9,603 nucleotides of DNA from an uncultured Clostridium sp. (lineage in GTDB: Bacteria; Bacillota; Clostridia; Lachnospirales; Lachnospiraceae), in the NCBI GenBank assembly GCA_945946715.1, contig CAMEWU010000082.1, positions 1-9,603 of the forward strand, in the 5' to 3' direction. The notes under the pieces were generated by a model. That model was not told where the DNA came from and did not search any database. It saw only the letters and a program-made list of their open reading frames with translations. How positions within the stretch are numbered: position 1 is the stretch's first letter; every line of letters starts with the position of its first letter. A program made the translations under genes and the position numbers. Positions 1-6,478 of the stretch are shown here, one piece after another.

Positions 1-1072
1 CATCCACAGTAGAACTGGACGGGCTGCCATAGACAACAGCTGCTCCCGTATGGCAGGCAGGATGATCAAAGGTATCATCGGTTATTTCTTCTCCACACCG
101 TTGCAGATAGAACATCCGCATAGCACTGTCAAATATTGCATCATATACCTGGTCCCCAATTTCAAATGGGAAAGATTCCCCATAATTTTCTGTAACAATT
201 TTATATGTACCGGACTGGGTAACTTTCGAAAAGTCTGCAATGGCAGTCATTTCTTCAGATGCTTTGTTTTCTTTTACTTCCTCCAGTTCCCCACTAAACA
301 CGGTCTCACCCGTCTGTGTATTTACTACATCAAAGCCACCTGTAATCTCTGTTCCTATTGCTGCCCGTACCACTGCCTGTTTTCCGGATGTTGGCAGATA
401 TCCGATTTGATTCACATTAATATCGGATGTTTCCACCGTATCCTCTGATATTACTACACCGGAGCTATCCTTTATATATAATTCAAAATTATCAAAATAG
501 ACAGAATGCTCTCCCAAATCTTCCGGACATCCTTCTACCATACCCATATTAATACATAACCGTGGTGCCGGATCGGAACCCTCTTCCATGGTAAAGGTAC
601 AGGTCACATGCTGCACCTCTTCATTTACCGTTATAATATCACTGATATACGCATGATAATCTCCACCATTCATCTGAAGCCGCCACTCCAAAGTCCGTTC
701 TACGGTTGAATGAACATCAAAGGAAAAATCATATACACACCCGGTATCCAGAGCAAATCCGTCATAATATGGCTGAATGGCATATTCTAATGTTCCGGGA
801 TTCGTAACCTGCAACTCCATTTCTCCTTCCGGTGTCACTAACTGTGTAGCAGAGCCTCCTTTGGTATACAGAGACCAATAACTTAATTTATTACTAAAGT
901 CCCCATTTTTAATCAAATTCCCCTGTTCTGCTTCTGTAGATGCTTCTTCTGTGGTTGCTTCTGTGGTTGTAGGCTCCTCTGTATCAGTTGTATTCCCTTT
1001 GTTACAACCTGCTACAGTCAGACACATAGCGCATGCCATGGCTGCTGCCAGAATTCGTTTTCCTTTTCTCAT
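1..1072 (-). CDS. GH9 glycoside hydrolase (endoglucanase-type) lipoprotein, N-terminal part only
   Basis: Partial gene that leaves the window at the left edge; 357 codons are visible. Seen: a positively charged start and hydrophobic stretch end in the lipobox VAGC (Cys23), so the protein should be lipid-anchored outside the membrane. A Thr/Glu-rich linker follows (about 24-50). Residues 52-202 look like a CBM4/9-type carbohydrate-binding module, beginning NLIKNGDFSN and closing with VYFDNFELYI. Residues 217-305 look like the Ig-like domain that precedes GH9 catalytic domains, with NVNQIGYLPTSGKQAVV at its start. From about 308 the GH9 catalytic domain begins (MRMFYLQRCG, then HPACHTGAAVVYG). 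Family knowledge: such enzymes cleave beta-1,4-glucans with an inverting mechanism. The catalytic acid and base lie beyond the window, so activity cannot be judged. The ATG is preceded by AGGAGGAA at 1083-1090. It starts 33 bases after hisA and probably shares its transcript. Confidence 0.85.
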   Translation of the reverse strand, partial: MRKGKRILAAAMACAMCLTVAGCNKGNTTDTEEPTTTEATTEEASTEAEQGNLIKNGDFSNKLSYWSLYTKGGSATQLVTPEGEMELQVTNPGTLEYAIQPYYDGFALDTGCVYDFSFDVHSTVERTLEWRLQMNGGDYHAYISDIITVNEEVQHVTCTFTMEEGSDPAPRLCINMGMVEGCPEDLGEHSVYFDNFELYIKDSSGVVISEDTVETSDINVNQIGYLPTSGKQAVVRAAIGTEITGGFDVVNTQTGETVFSGELEEVKENKASEEMTAIADFSKVTQSGTYKIVTENYGESFPFEIGDQVYDAIFDSAMRMFYLQRCGEEITDDTFDHPACHTGAAVVYGSPSSSTVD

Positions 1073-1105
1073 GATATGATTCTTCCTCCTGCCTTTTCGT
1101 TATTC

Positions 1106-1915
1106 TTAATTCTCTATTGTTTCAATGTCTCCAATATCCCTTTCGGATAAAAACTGTAACACCTTGGTATAACCCATGGTTCCACCAAAAATGTCCAGTG
1201 CACTTCCTATGGTAACATCCAATCGGTTTTTTCCTAACTTTCGCAACTGTTCCAAGTCCTCAAAGGAACCAACTCCACCTGCATAGGTAATTGGACATCC
1301 GGACCATCTACCCAGCAGTTCTGCCAATGGCTGTTCAATTCCTTTTGCCTTTCCTTCTGCATCTACTGCGTGAATCAGAAATTCATCACAATATCCCGAC
1401 AATTGCTCTAACAATTCCAATGTTACAATCTCTTCTGTAAACTTCTGCCAACGGTCTGTTACAATATAATAGCTGCCATCCCGTTTCCGACAGGATAAAT
1501 CCAGAACCAGATGCTCTTTTCCCACCGTTTCTACCATTTTATCTAATCGTTCATAATGTATGATTCCATCTTTGAATACATACGAAGTAACAATAATATG
1601 AGACGCACCCATGTCCAGAAATGCTTGTGCATTTCTGCAATTCATACCGCCACCAATCTGTAGTCCTCCCGGATATTCTTTCAAGGCCAATGCCGCCTGT
1701 GCCACATCTGCGTCATAATACTCGGAACCTTCCGGATTCAAAAGAATGATATGACCACCTTTGATACCGCTATCCCGATACATTCTTGCATAGAATCCTG
1801 CATCCTGTTCCGAAACAAAATTCTCTTCCGCATGGTTGTTCCGGTCTGCCAGACTTCCGCCAACAATTTGTTTCACTTTTCCGTTATGTATATCTATACA
1901 AGGTCTGAATTTCAT
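1106..1915 (-). CDS. hisA: Eukaryotic-type HisA: phosphoribosylformimino-AICAR-ribotide isomerase
   Basis: 269-residue TIM barrel for the ProFAR to PRFAR isomerisation, fourth step of histidine synthesis. It resembles fungal/plant HIS6 more than ordinary bacterial HisA. Seen: FRPCIDIHNGKVKQIVGG at 3-20 with the first catalytic-type Asp at 8; LQIGGGMN around 85-92; LVLDLSCRKRDG at 137-147 with the second Asp at 139; EFLIHAVDAEG at 178-188; ITYAGGVGS at 209-217; and the phosphate-binding GSALDIFGG at 237-245. Yeast HIS6 has matching blocks (CIDLHNGEVKQIVGG, VVDLSCRK, GSSLDIFGG). Start choice: a TTG at 1927 is in frame, but the ATG at 1915 is preceded by GGAG at the right distance (TTGGAGAAGAAA), so 1915 is preferred. 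No other his gene is visible beside it. It has its own promoter at 1950-1978 and is followed after 33 bases by the GH9 lipoprotein. Confidence 0.93.
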   Translation of the reverse strand: MKFRPCIDIHNGKVKQIVGGSLADRNNHAEENFVSEQDAGFYARMYRDSGIKGGHIILLNPEGSEYYDADVAQAALALKEYPGGLQIGGGMNCRNAQAFLDMGASHIIVTSYVFKDGIIHYERLDKMVETVGKEHLVLDLSCRKRDGSYYIVTDRWQKFTEEIVTLELLEQLSGYCDEFLIHAVDAEGKAKGIEQPLAELLGRWSGCPITYAGGVGSFEDLEQLRKLGKNRLDVTIGSALDIFGGTMGYTKVLQFLSERDIGDIETIEN

Positions 1916-1949
1916 TTTCTTCTCCAAGTTCTATTTTATATAAAAAATA

Positions 1950-1978
1950 ATTATAAAAGACTCTATTTTATTTGTAAA
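1950..1978 (-). promoter_or_regulatory. Sigma-A type promoter for hisA
   Basis: On the minus strand TTTACA (1978-1973) is followed by 17 bases and TATAAT (1955-1950): five of six and six of six consensus bases at ideal spacing. The predicted start near 1943 gives a leader of about 28 bases before the hisA ATG. The -35 lies just upstream of the previous gene's stop codon at 1968-1970. This suggests hisA and the GH9 gene can be transcribed independently of the signalling genes upstream. Read-through from upstream is also possible, because I see no terminator between. Confidence 0.72.
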
Positions 1979-2981
1979 CTATTTCCTCATAAGTCTGAAG
2001 AAAGATATCCTTCTGGATAATATAAATGTCGCTGAAATCATCTGCACGTACGGCCAGATAATCCCCTGGTCTGCCCAGAAAATACTCCTGCTCTTTATTT
2101 ACGGGAAATACTTTTGTCCGTTGCTTTAATTCCATGGCATAAATACCATTGTCCGCTTTCGGATAACAGAGGTGCGCAATTTCATCTAAACTAATATACT
2201 CACCCTCCGGCACTGTTTCAACTGCCGGAAGAAAGTCCAGCATCATTGCAAAAATGTCTACCTTCTCTTCTGTCGCCTGATATGTACATTGAAATTTTTC
2301 CCGGGTAATATCATAAATCTCTCCCCGGCAGCCAATCATAATATAAGTTTCCTCTGCCGCCTGAAGCGTAAGACCGGATTCATTTTCCAGAGATTTCATC
2401 GTAAACATGCCACCGGAATAAGTTACATCCAGGGATTTTACATATGCCCATGGAATCTGCTTCTTTGTATATAACTGCATCCTCCTTATCTCGGATGCAT
2501 ATTGGCTTCCATATGTCCCTGCCTCTATCCAGTTACAGTCCCGGAAATAAGATTGTGACTGTTTTAAAAAATAATCCATGGTATCTGCTAAATCTACTCC
2601 TGCCATCTGGACTTTCAGAATGACAGAAGAAATCCTCCCGCTGGCACAATTGGCATCCCCCTTCACCAAACCAAAGTCGGCAATGAGATAGTCTAAAAAT
2701 TCCAATGCCCGTACCCGTCTGCTATAGCTGAAGAACAGTAATCGTTCCTCCTCCTGTTCCCGCCATACCAATAATAGAAATTCACATCCCTGTTCTTTCC
2801 ATATTCCTTCCTGCCATTGATTCAATCCTTCCCGATTCTCTGTCAGCCATGAAAGAAGTAAATCCGCACCTTCCTTTGGTATTTCTGTTACCATCAATGA
2901 CTTTTCACGATTTAAAAAACATTCTGATTCACCGATTCTTTCCAGCTCTCTATGTACTTTTTCAAATCCATACTGTTCCAT
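1968..2981 (-). CDS. Unrecognised soluble protein with a duplicated C-terminal module
   Basis: 337 residues, no signal peptide or membrane segment, acidic, rich in aromatic residues. I do not recognise a named family for the whole protein. The N-terminal half (1-180) has no motif I can name. The C-terminal part seems to hold two related modules, about 192-236 and 281-332. Each begins with a short basic stretch (MKSLE / MELKQ) and ends in a strand-rich block with the pattern Y-[IL]-x-[IV], then IYDITREKFQCTY in the first and IYIIQKDIFLQTY in the second. The second module also contains RPGDYLAV, which recalls the PGDYG-type domain; this resemblance is weak evidence. The gene starts 11 bases after the cyclase stop, with an AGGAT ribosome site overlapping that stop, so it is probably translationally linked to the cyclase. 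A role as partner or readout of the cyclase is inference only. Confidence 0.8.
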   Translation of the reverse strand: MEQYGFEKVHRELERIGESECFLNREKSLMVTEIPKEGADLLLSWLTENREGLNQWQEGIWKEQGCEFLLLVWREQEEERLLFFSYSRRVRALEFLDYLIADFGLVKGDANCASGRISSVILKVQMAGVDLADTMDYFLKQSQSYFRDCNWIEAGTYGSQYASEIRRMQLYTKKQIPWAYVKSLDVTYSGGMFTMKSLENESGLTLQAAEETYIMIGCRGEIYDITREKFQCTYQATEEKVDIFAMMLDFLPAVETVPEGEYISLDEIAHLCYPKADNGIYAMELKQRTKVFPVNKEQEYFLGRPGDYLAVRADDFSDIYIIQKDIFLQTYEEIVYK

Positions 2982-2992
2982 TCCATCACATC

Positions 2993-4522
2993 CTAACCCT
3001 GCTTCAAATTCTGGCTTCTTTCTTCTTCCGGCAGAAACCTGCCGGAAAAGCTTTGAAAGCTGCGGCTAACATGTGTGAAATGCAGTGTTACCCGGTCAAA
3101 CTGCCGTTTTACTACCTTTGCATATACACCGGTAAATACTGCTTTTCCATCTTTACCTGCCGCAAAAATCTCTACATCGGAATATACCTTTAGTTCCGCT
3201 TGGAAATCCTCCAGTTCCACAACTGCCCGCTTACAGGAAAACTGTGTCAGCCTTGCAGGTATCGGTTCCTCCTGAATTAGTTTTCCTTCTATCGGATATA
3301 AATTAAATAATATCCAGTCCTCTACCGGACTTAATACATCAAACTCCACATTTGCTACCATCAGCTGATAGGTTCCTCCGATTCCGATTACCTCGCTGAC
3401 TGTTATAGTTTTTTGAATGCCTTTTGCTGTGATTTCCATCTGATTATGAATCTCTACCGGGCAGGAAAGTGCAGTCAGACTTTCATTGGAAATCAAAATC
3501 TGTCCCCCTACACTATAGCTTTCAATCCGGGAACATTCATTCACAATCCTTCCCAATACGTTGTACCGCATCATTTTCTCCGACCCTACATTACCAATAA
3601 ATGCTTCTCCCCGATGAATGCCAATTCCCATTTCCAATGGAGAGTATTTGTTCTTTATACAATAAGCATTCACTTCTCCCATTCGGTTCTGCATGGTAAT
3701 TGCCGCTGCAATTGCCTCCTCGGTCTGTTCACGGGATGACAGGGGTGCTCCAAATACAGCCAGAATTCCATCACCCAACAATTCAATAACAGTTCCATGG
3801 TATTGGGTAATTGCATCTGCCATCTTTTCAAAATACAGATTCAGAAGATTGGTAACTTCCTCCGGTTCTAACTCTTCAGAAAGAGAGGTAAAACCACGTA
3901 AATCTGACATCAATACAGTTAATTCCCTCTTCTCACCGCCAATCACTGCCCCTTCCGGATGCTCCATAATAACTTCCACCAGCTCATCCGAAAAATAACG
4001 TCCAAATATCTGATGTAATAGTTCATTTCTGGCTTTTAACTGTTCATTTAAGCGGACAATTTCTCTGGCCGCCTGTAAATCTCCTGCCTGTTTTTGCAGC
4101 ATTTTCTCATAATTCTTTGTTACCTCATGCTGCCACGCAGTTCGCTCCATTCGCAGAATCTCTGCTTTTGAAAATGGTTTCCGCAGTACAACCATGGCAC
4201 CTTTTTGATAGCAATCCTCATCTATCTCCCGATTTCGGTTATCCACCATAAAGAAAAATGGTACACCTGCCAGTGCTTCCTGTTTCTTCAAAAAAGACAG
4301 GGATTGAAATTCCTCAGATACTGCCATCTGATAATCCATTACAATCAGGGATGGCGTACGAATACGAGAATGTTCCCCCTTATTCTGCGCAATTGCTGCT
4401 CTCTCAACGGCTTCAAAGGATAGCAGACAGACAGCACGCATACTCCCAGTGGAATTAATCTGCCGCTGGGCATCTATCATTTCTGTTCGATTATTACCAA
4501 TGACCCAGATTATTTTTTCCAT
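2993..4522 (-). CDS. Response-regulator-like class III nucleotide cyclase with PilZ-like C-terminal domain
   Basis: 509-residue cytoplasmic enzyme. Residues 1-130 form a receiver-like domain: phospho-acceptor-type Asp63 (IVMDYQM) and Lys115 (LRKPF) are present, but the acidic pair after strand 1 is replaced by Asn10-Asn11, so phosphorylation is doubtful. Residues 135-187 are a predicted coiled coil and transducer helix. Residues 198-350 are the class III cyclase domain, with metal Asp207 (VLMSDLRGFT) and Asp251 (LLGDGILAVFG), and transition-state Asn328 and Arg332 (VNECSRIE). The base-selecting position that is Lys in adenylate cyclases is Glu247, as in guanylate cyclases; its partner is Asn321. 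Residues 390-498 follow a strand pattern like the PilZ-like tail of cyanobacterial cyclases of this architecture. AGGAGGA at 4531-4537 sets the start, 26 bases after the TIR gene. The product (cGMP, cAMP or another cyclic nucleotide) cannot be decided from sequence. Confidence 0.9.
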   Translation of the reverse strand: MEKIIWVIGNNRTEMIDAQRQINSTGSMRAVCLLSFEAVERAAIAQNKGEHSRIRTPSLIVMDYQMAVSEEFQSLSFLKKQEALAGVPFFFMVDNRNREIDEDCYQKGAMVVLRKPFSKAEILRMERTAWQHEVTKNYEKMLQKQAGDLQAAREIVRLNEQLKARNELLHQIFGRYFSDELVEVIMEHPEGAVIGGEKRELTVLMSDLRGFTSLSEELEPEEVTNLLNLYFEKMADAITQYHGTVIELLGDGILAVFGAPLSSREQTEEAIAAAITMQNRMGEVNAYCIKNKYSPLEMGIGIHRGEAFIGNVGSEKMMRYNVLGRIVNECSRIESYSVGGQILISNESLTALSCPVEIHNQMEITAKGIQKTITVSEVIGIGGTYQLMVANVEFDVLSPVEDWILFNLYPIEGKLIQEEPIPARLTQFSCKRAVVELEDFQAELKVYSDVEIFAAGKDGKAVFTGVYAKVVKRQFDRVTLHFTHVSRSFQSFSGRFLPEEERSQNLKQG

Positions 4523-4548
4523 AGGCCTTATCCTCCTGCTTATCCTTG

Positions 4549-5430
4549 CTATATCCGGGAATGCCAGGTGTCATTTTTTTTTAACAGCTTGTTCCCTTTC
4601 ACATTTTTACAAGAATCGCACAAGACACCTGTCCGTATAGGTGCACCACACCGCTCACAGGGAACGCGGATAGTGGAACTCTTTGGAATCTCTAAATATT
4701 CTTCCTTAAAAAAATAAGATATTACCCGTCTTGGCACACCGGTATTCTGTTCAATTTCCGCTGCAGAAGCCATTCCTACCCGATCCAGATATCTTCGTAC
4801 CGTCTGATAGTCATCATAATTCTCTTCCCCACATTTATCACAACGATAAATGCCCATAGAAATATTGGATAATGATTTACTTCCACATTTTTTACATTCC
4901 AAAGGAATCCGGTTGAATCGTAGTGCATTTGAATCCCCCAAATGCCTTACCAAACTCATTTTGGTTGTATTCTTTGGTTCTGACAGCTTCTTTACTGTAA
5001 TACCTTCCTCTTTCTTAACAGGTGAGTTCACTATCAATTGGCTTAATTGTGCCGTTAGCTCCTCCATTGCCTTTTCCGGATTCTGATTATATGCAACCAT
5101 TTGCACATTATTCAGATAGAACCGAAAGGTTTCATTCAATGGTGCATCATCAATCTGAAGCGGAATGATGTTCTTTCGATTAGAAATTGCAGTGTCAATC
5201 TCTTTTTCCACCCAAATGGAATCCTGAGATGTCTGTGATAATATCAGCAAGAACACTTCACATTCCCGAATGGCCTTCGGTATTTCTTTTGCATAACTGG
5301 AGCCGGCTGGTATCATTTCCGGTGCTTTCCAGCAAAAAATCCCCATGTTTTCCAGTGTATGCACAACCTCTTTTACAAACTTTCCGTCCCTGGAACTATA
5401 ACTGATAAATACAAATTTTTGCTTTCCCAT
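4549..5430 (-). CDS. TIR-domain protein with YvyF-like zinc-ribbon/HTH tail
   Basis: 293 residues, cytoplasmic. Residues 1-135 are a bacterial TIR domain: strand A FVFISYSSRD (6-15), helix and loop to FCWKAPEMIPAG, strand CEVFLLILSQTS (57-68), then SIWVEKEIDTA. Glu77 of the W-x-x-x-E motif aligns with the catalytic Glu of NAD-cleaving TIR enzymes such as SARM1 (WVHKEI), so NADase activity is plausible. A linker (136-175) leads to a four-Cys zinc ribbon (Cys179, 182, 197, 200), a helix-turn-helix-like segment (208-245) and a second four-Cys site (Cys258, 261, 271, 274) with the motif PCERCGAPIRTGVLCDSC. Ribbon, HTH and CGAPI block in this order resemble the flagellar-operon protein YvyF, whose exact role is unclear. 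Start supported by AGGAGG ahead of ATG 5430. It lies between the isomerase (41 bases) and the cyclase (26 bases), implying co-transcription. Confidence 0.88.
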   Translation of the reverse strand: MGKQKFVFISYSSRDGKFVKEVVHTLENMGIFCWKAPEMIPAGSSYAKEIPKAIRECEVFLLILSQTSQDSIWVEKEIDTAISNRKNIIPLQIDDAPLNETFRFYLNNVQMVAYNQNPEKAMEELTAQLSQLIVNSPVKKEEGITVKKLSEPKNTTKMSLVRHLGDSNALRFNRIPLECKKCGSKSLSNISMGIYRCDKCGEENYDDYQTVRRYLDRVGMASAAEIEQNTGVPRRVISYFFKEEYLEIPKSSTIRVPCERCGAPIRTGVLCDSCKNVKGNKLLKKNDTWHSRI

Positions 5431-5471
5431 TGTCCAATTCCTCCTGCATCTGCTACTCAGTCTTTCTTTCC

Positions 5472-6272
5472 TTATCGTCCACGGACGTCATCACTTTTTT
5501 CTTCATACTTCTTATTCTTTATGTATTCCAAAGATATTCTTTGATTTTCCGGCAATGTAGTCTCAATCAAAATACTACAAGATGTGAAATAGGCAGCAAC
5601 ATATTCAAAAAACTGTTTCCAGTCAATTTTTCCTGCCCCCAATGGCTGGTGTAAGTCTTCCTGCAAATTGTTATCATTAATATGAATATGTTTCACATAC
5701 GGAGCTAATGCTTCTACCCATTCCTGAATCGGGGTCCCTGAAATACTTGCATGTGCATAATCAAAGCACACACCATAATTCTCATATTTTTTTAATTGTT
5801 CCGAAATTCTTACTAACAAATCCGGTTTTCTGTCAAACATATTTTCCAGATAAATAGAGATGTCCGGATATTGATTTAACAGTTCCTCTAAATAACTGAC
5901 AGTTCTTTCTACTACCTGTCTTTCATAAAACGCTCCCGGAACCTGAGGATTCGAATTTGTATGAAATACAACTCCCTTTACCCCCAGCTTCTTTGCCAAT
6001 TCCATGCTTTGCTTCATACGATACTTCGAAATCTCTCTGATTTTTGCATCATTACTGAATACTATCACGTCAAAAAAGGCACCATGCATGGTACTTCCCT
6101 TTGGTATACCCCCAGTGAAATAGCAACTTATCAGTTCTTGCTGCTTCTCATCACTGTCCAGAATCTCTGGGTCAAAAAAATCATTTATCTCAAACCCAAC
6201 TCCATATTCTGTTGCAAGTTTCAGATATTCTTCCAGCCGGTCTGCCTTGGATACAATTAAATATTGATTCAT
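5472..6272 (-). CDS. Sugar phosphate isomerase/epimerase-like TIM barrel (AP endonuclease 2 superfamily)
   Basis: 266 residues from the chosen ATG. The fold is the metal-dependent xylose-isomerase-like barrel also used by endonuclease IV. Candidate metal ligands are all present: His63 (STMHGAFFD), His104 (VVFHTNSN), Glu143 (IYLENMFD), Asp171 and His174 (CFDYAHA), His197 and Asp200 (HIHINDNN), His208 and Glu237 (ILIET). Members act either as sugar or polyol isomerases/epimerases or as AP endonucleases; the short length and lack of other DNA-repair genes favour a small-molecule isomerase, substrate unknown. Start choice: ATG 6293 has GGA directly touching it, whereas ATG 6272 has GGAG five bases upstream, so 6272 is preferred (the longer form adds seven residues). 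First gene after the promoter at 6353-6381 and 41 bases from the TIR gene. Why a metabolic enzyme leads a signalling operon is not evident. Confidence 0.88.
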   Translation of the reverse strand: MNQYLIVSKADRLEEYLKLATEYGVGFEINDFFDPEILDSDEKQQELISCYFTGGIPKGSTMHGAFFDVIVFSNDAKIREISKYRMKQSMELAKKLGVKGVVFHTNSNPQVPGAFYERQVVERTVSYLEELLNQYPDISIYLENMFDRKPDLLVRISEQLKKYENYGVCFDYAHASISGTPIQEWVEALAPYVKHIHINDNNLQEDLHQPLGAGKIDWKQFFEYVAAYFTSCSILIETTLPENQRISLEYIKNKKYEEKSDDVRGR

Positions 6273-6352
6273 ACCTACTCCAATCTCGTACATTCCTTTT
6301 ATGTTTACGGGTAAAAACTACTGAATGATAATCGTTCTATAGATGTTCTTCT

Positions 6353-6381
6353 ATTTTAGCATGAATTCAGAAGAATTCCAA
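6353..6381 (-). promoter_or_regulatory. Extended -10 promoter for the isomerase-TIR-cyclase operon
   Basis: On the minus strand TTGGAA (6381-6376) is separated by exactly 17 bases from TAAAAT (6358-6353), and the -10 is preceded by TGC, giving an extended -10 element. The -35 matches four of six and the -10 five of six. The predicted start near 6346 gives a leader of about 70 bases to the ATG at 6272. No clear operator or riboswitch was recognised in the leader. The promoter lies just downstream of the terminator of the regulator gene, so it begins a new unit. Confidence 0.6.
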
Positions 6382-6420
6382 GAAAATAAGATTCCTTTCA
6401 TGTTTCTATTTTAAAATGAA

Positions 6421-6461
6421 AAACACAGCTGACAGAATAAAAAATTCATTCAGCTGTGTTT
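6421..6461 (-). terminator. Rho-independent terminator of the XRE/LexA-like gene
   Basis: Perfect 12-base inverted repeat AAACACAGCTGA (6421-6432) and TCAGCTGTGTTT (6450-6461) with a 17-base AT-rich loop. Read on the minus strand, the stem begins 17 bases after the stop codon at 6479 and is followed by a T-rich tail (6420 downward, TTCATTTT). A T-rich run also follows on the plus strand, so it may work both ways. It separates the regulator from the isomerase operon. Confidence 0.8.
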
Positions 6462-6478
6462 CTTTTATAGATATAGCA

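Noticed and set aside
50..448. Plus-strand open frame of 132 codons
   Set aside because: Lies inside the GH9 gene on the opposite strand; Cys/Phe/His-rich composition typical of antisense translation, no ribosome site and no motif.
2849..3193. Plus-strand open frame spanning the junction of the unknown gene and the cyclase
   Set aside because: Antisense to two well-supported genes, no ribosome site, composition of a shadow frame.
3413..3998. Two overlapping plus-strand open frames
   Set aside because: Antisense to the conserved cyclase domain; no recognisable protein features.
4549..5430. TIR protein as a canonical Pycsar or Thoeris effector
   Set aside because: No cyclic-nucleotide-binding domain (Pycsar) and no ThsA-like SLOG/SIR2 partner (Thoeris); kept only as an analogy.
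6304..6315. TTTAC / GTAAA dyad in the leader of the isomerase operon
   Set aside because: Only five base pairs with a two-base centre in AT-rich DNA; too weak to call an operator.
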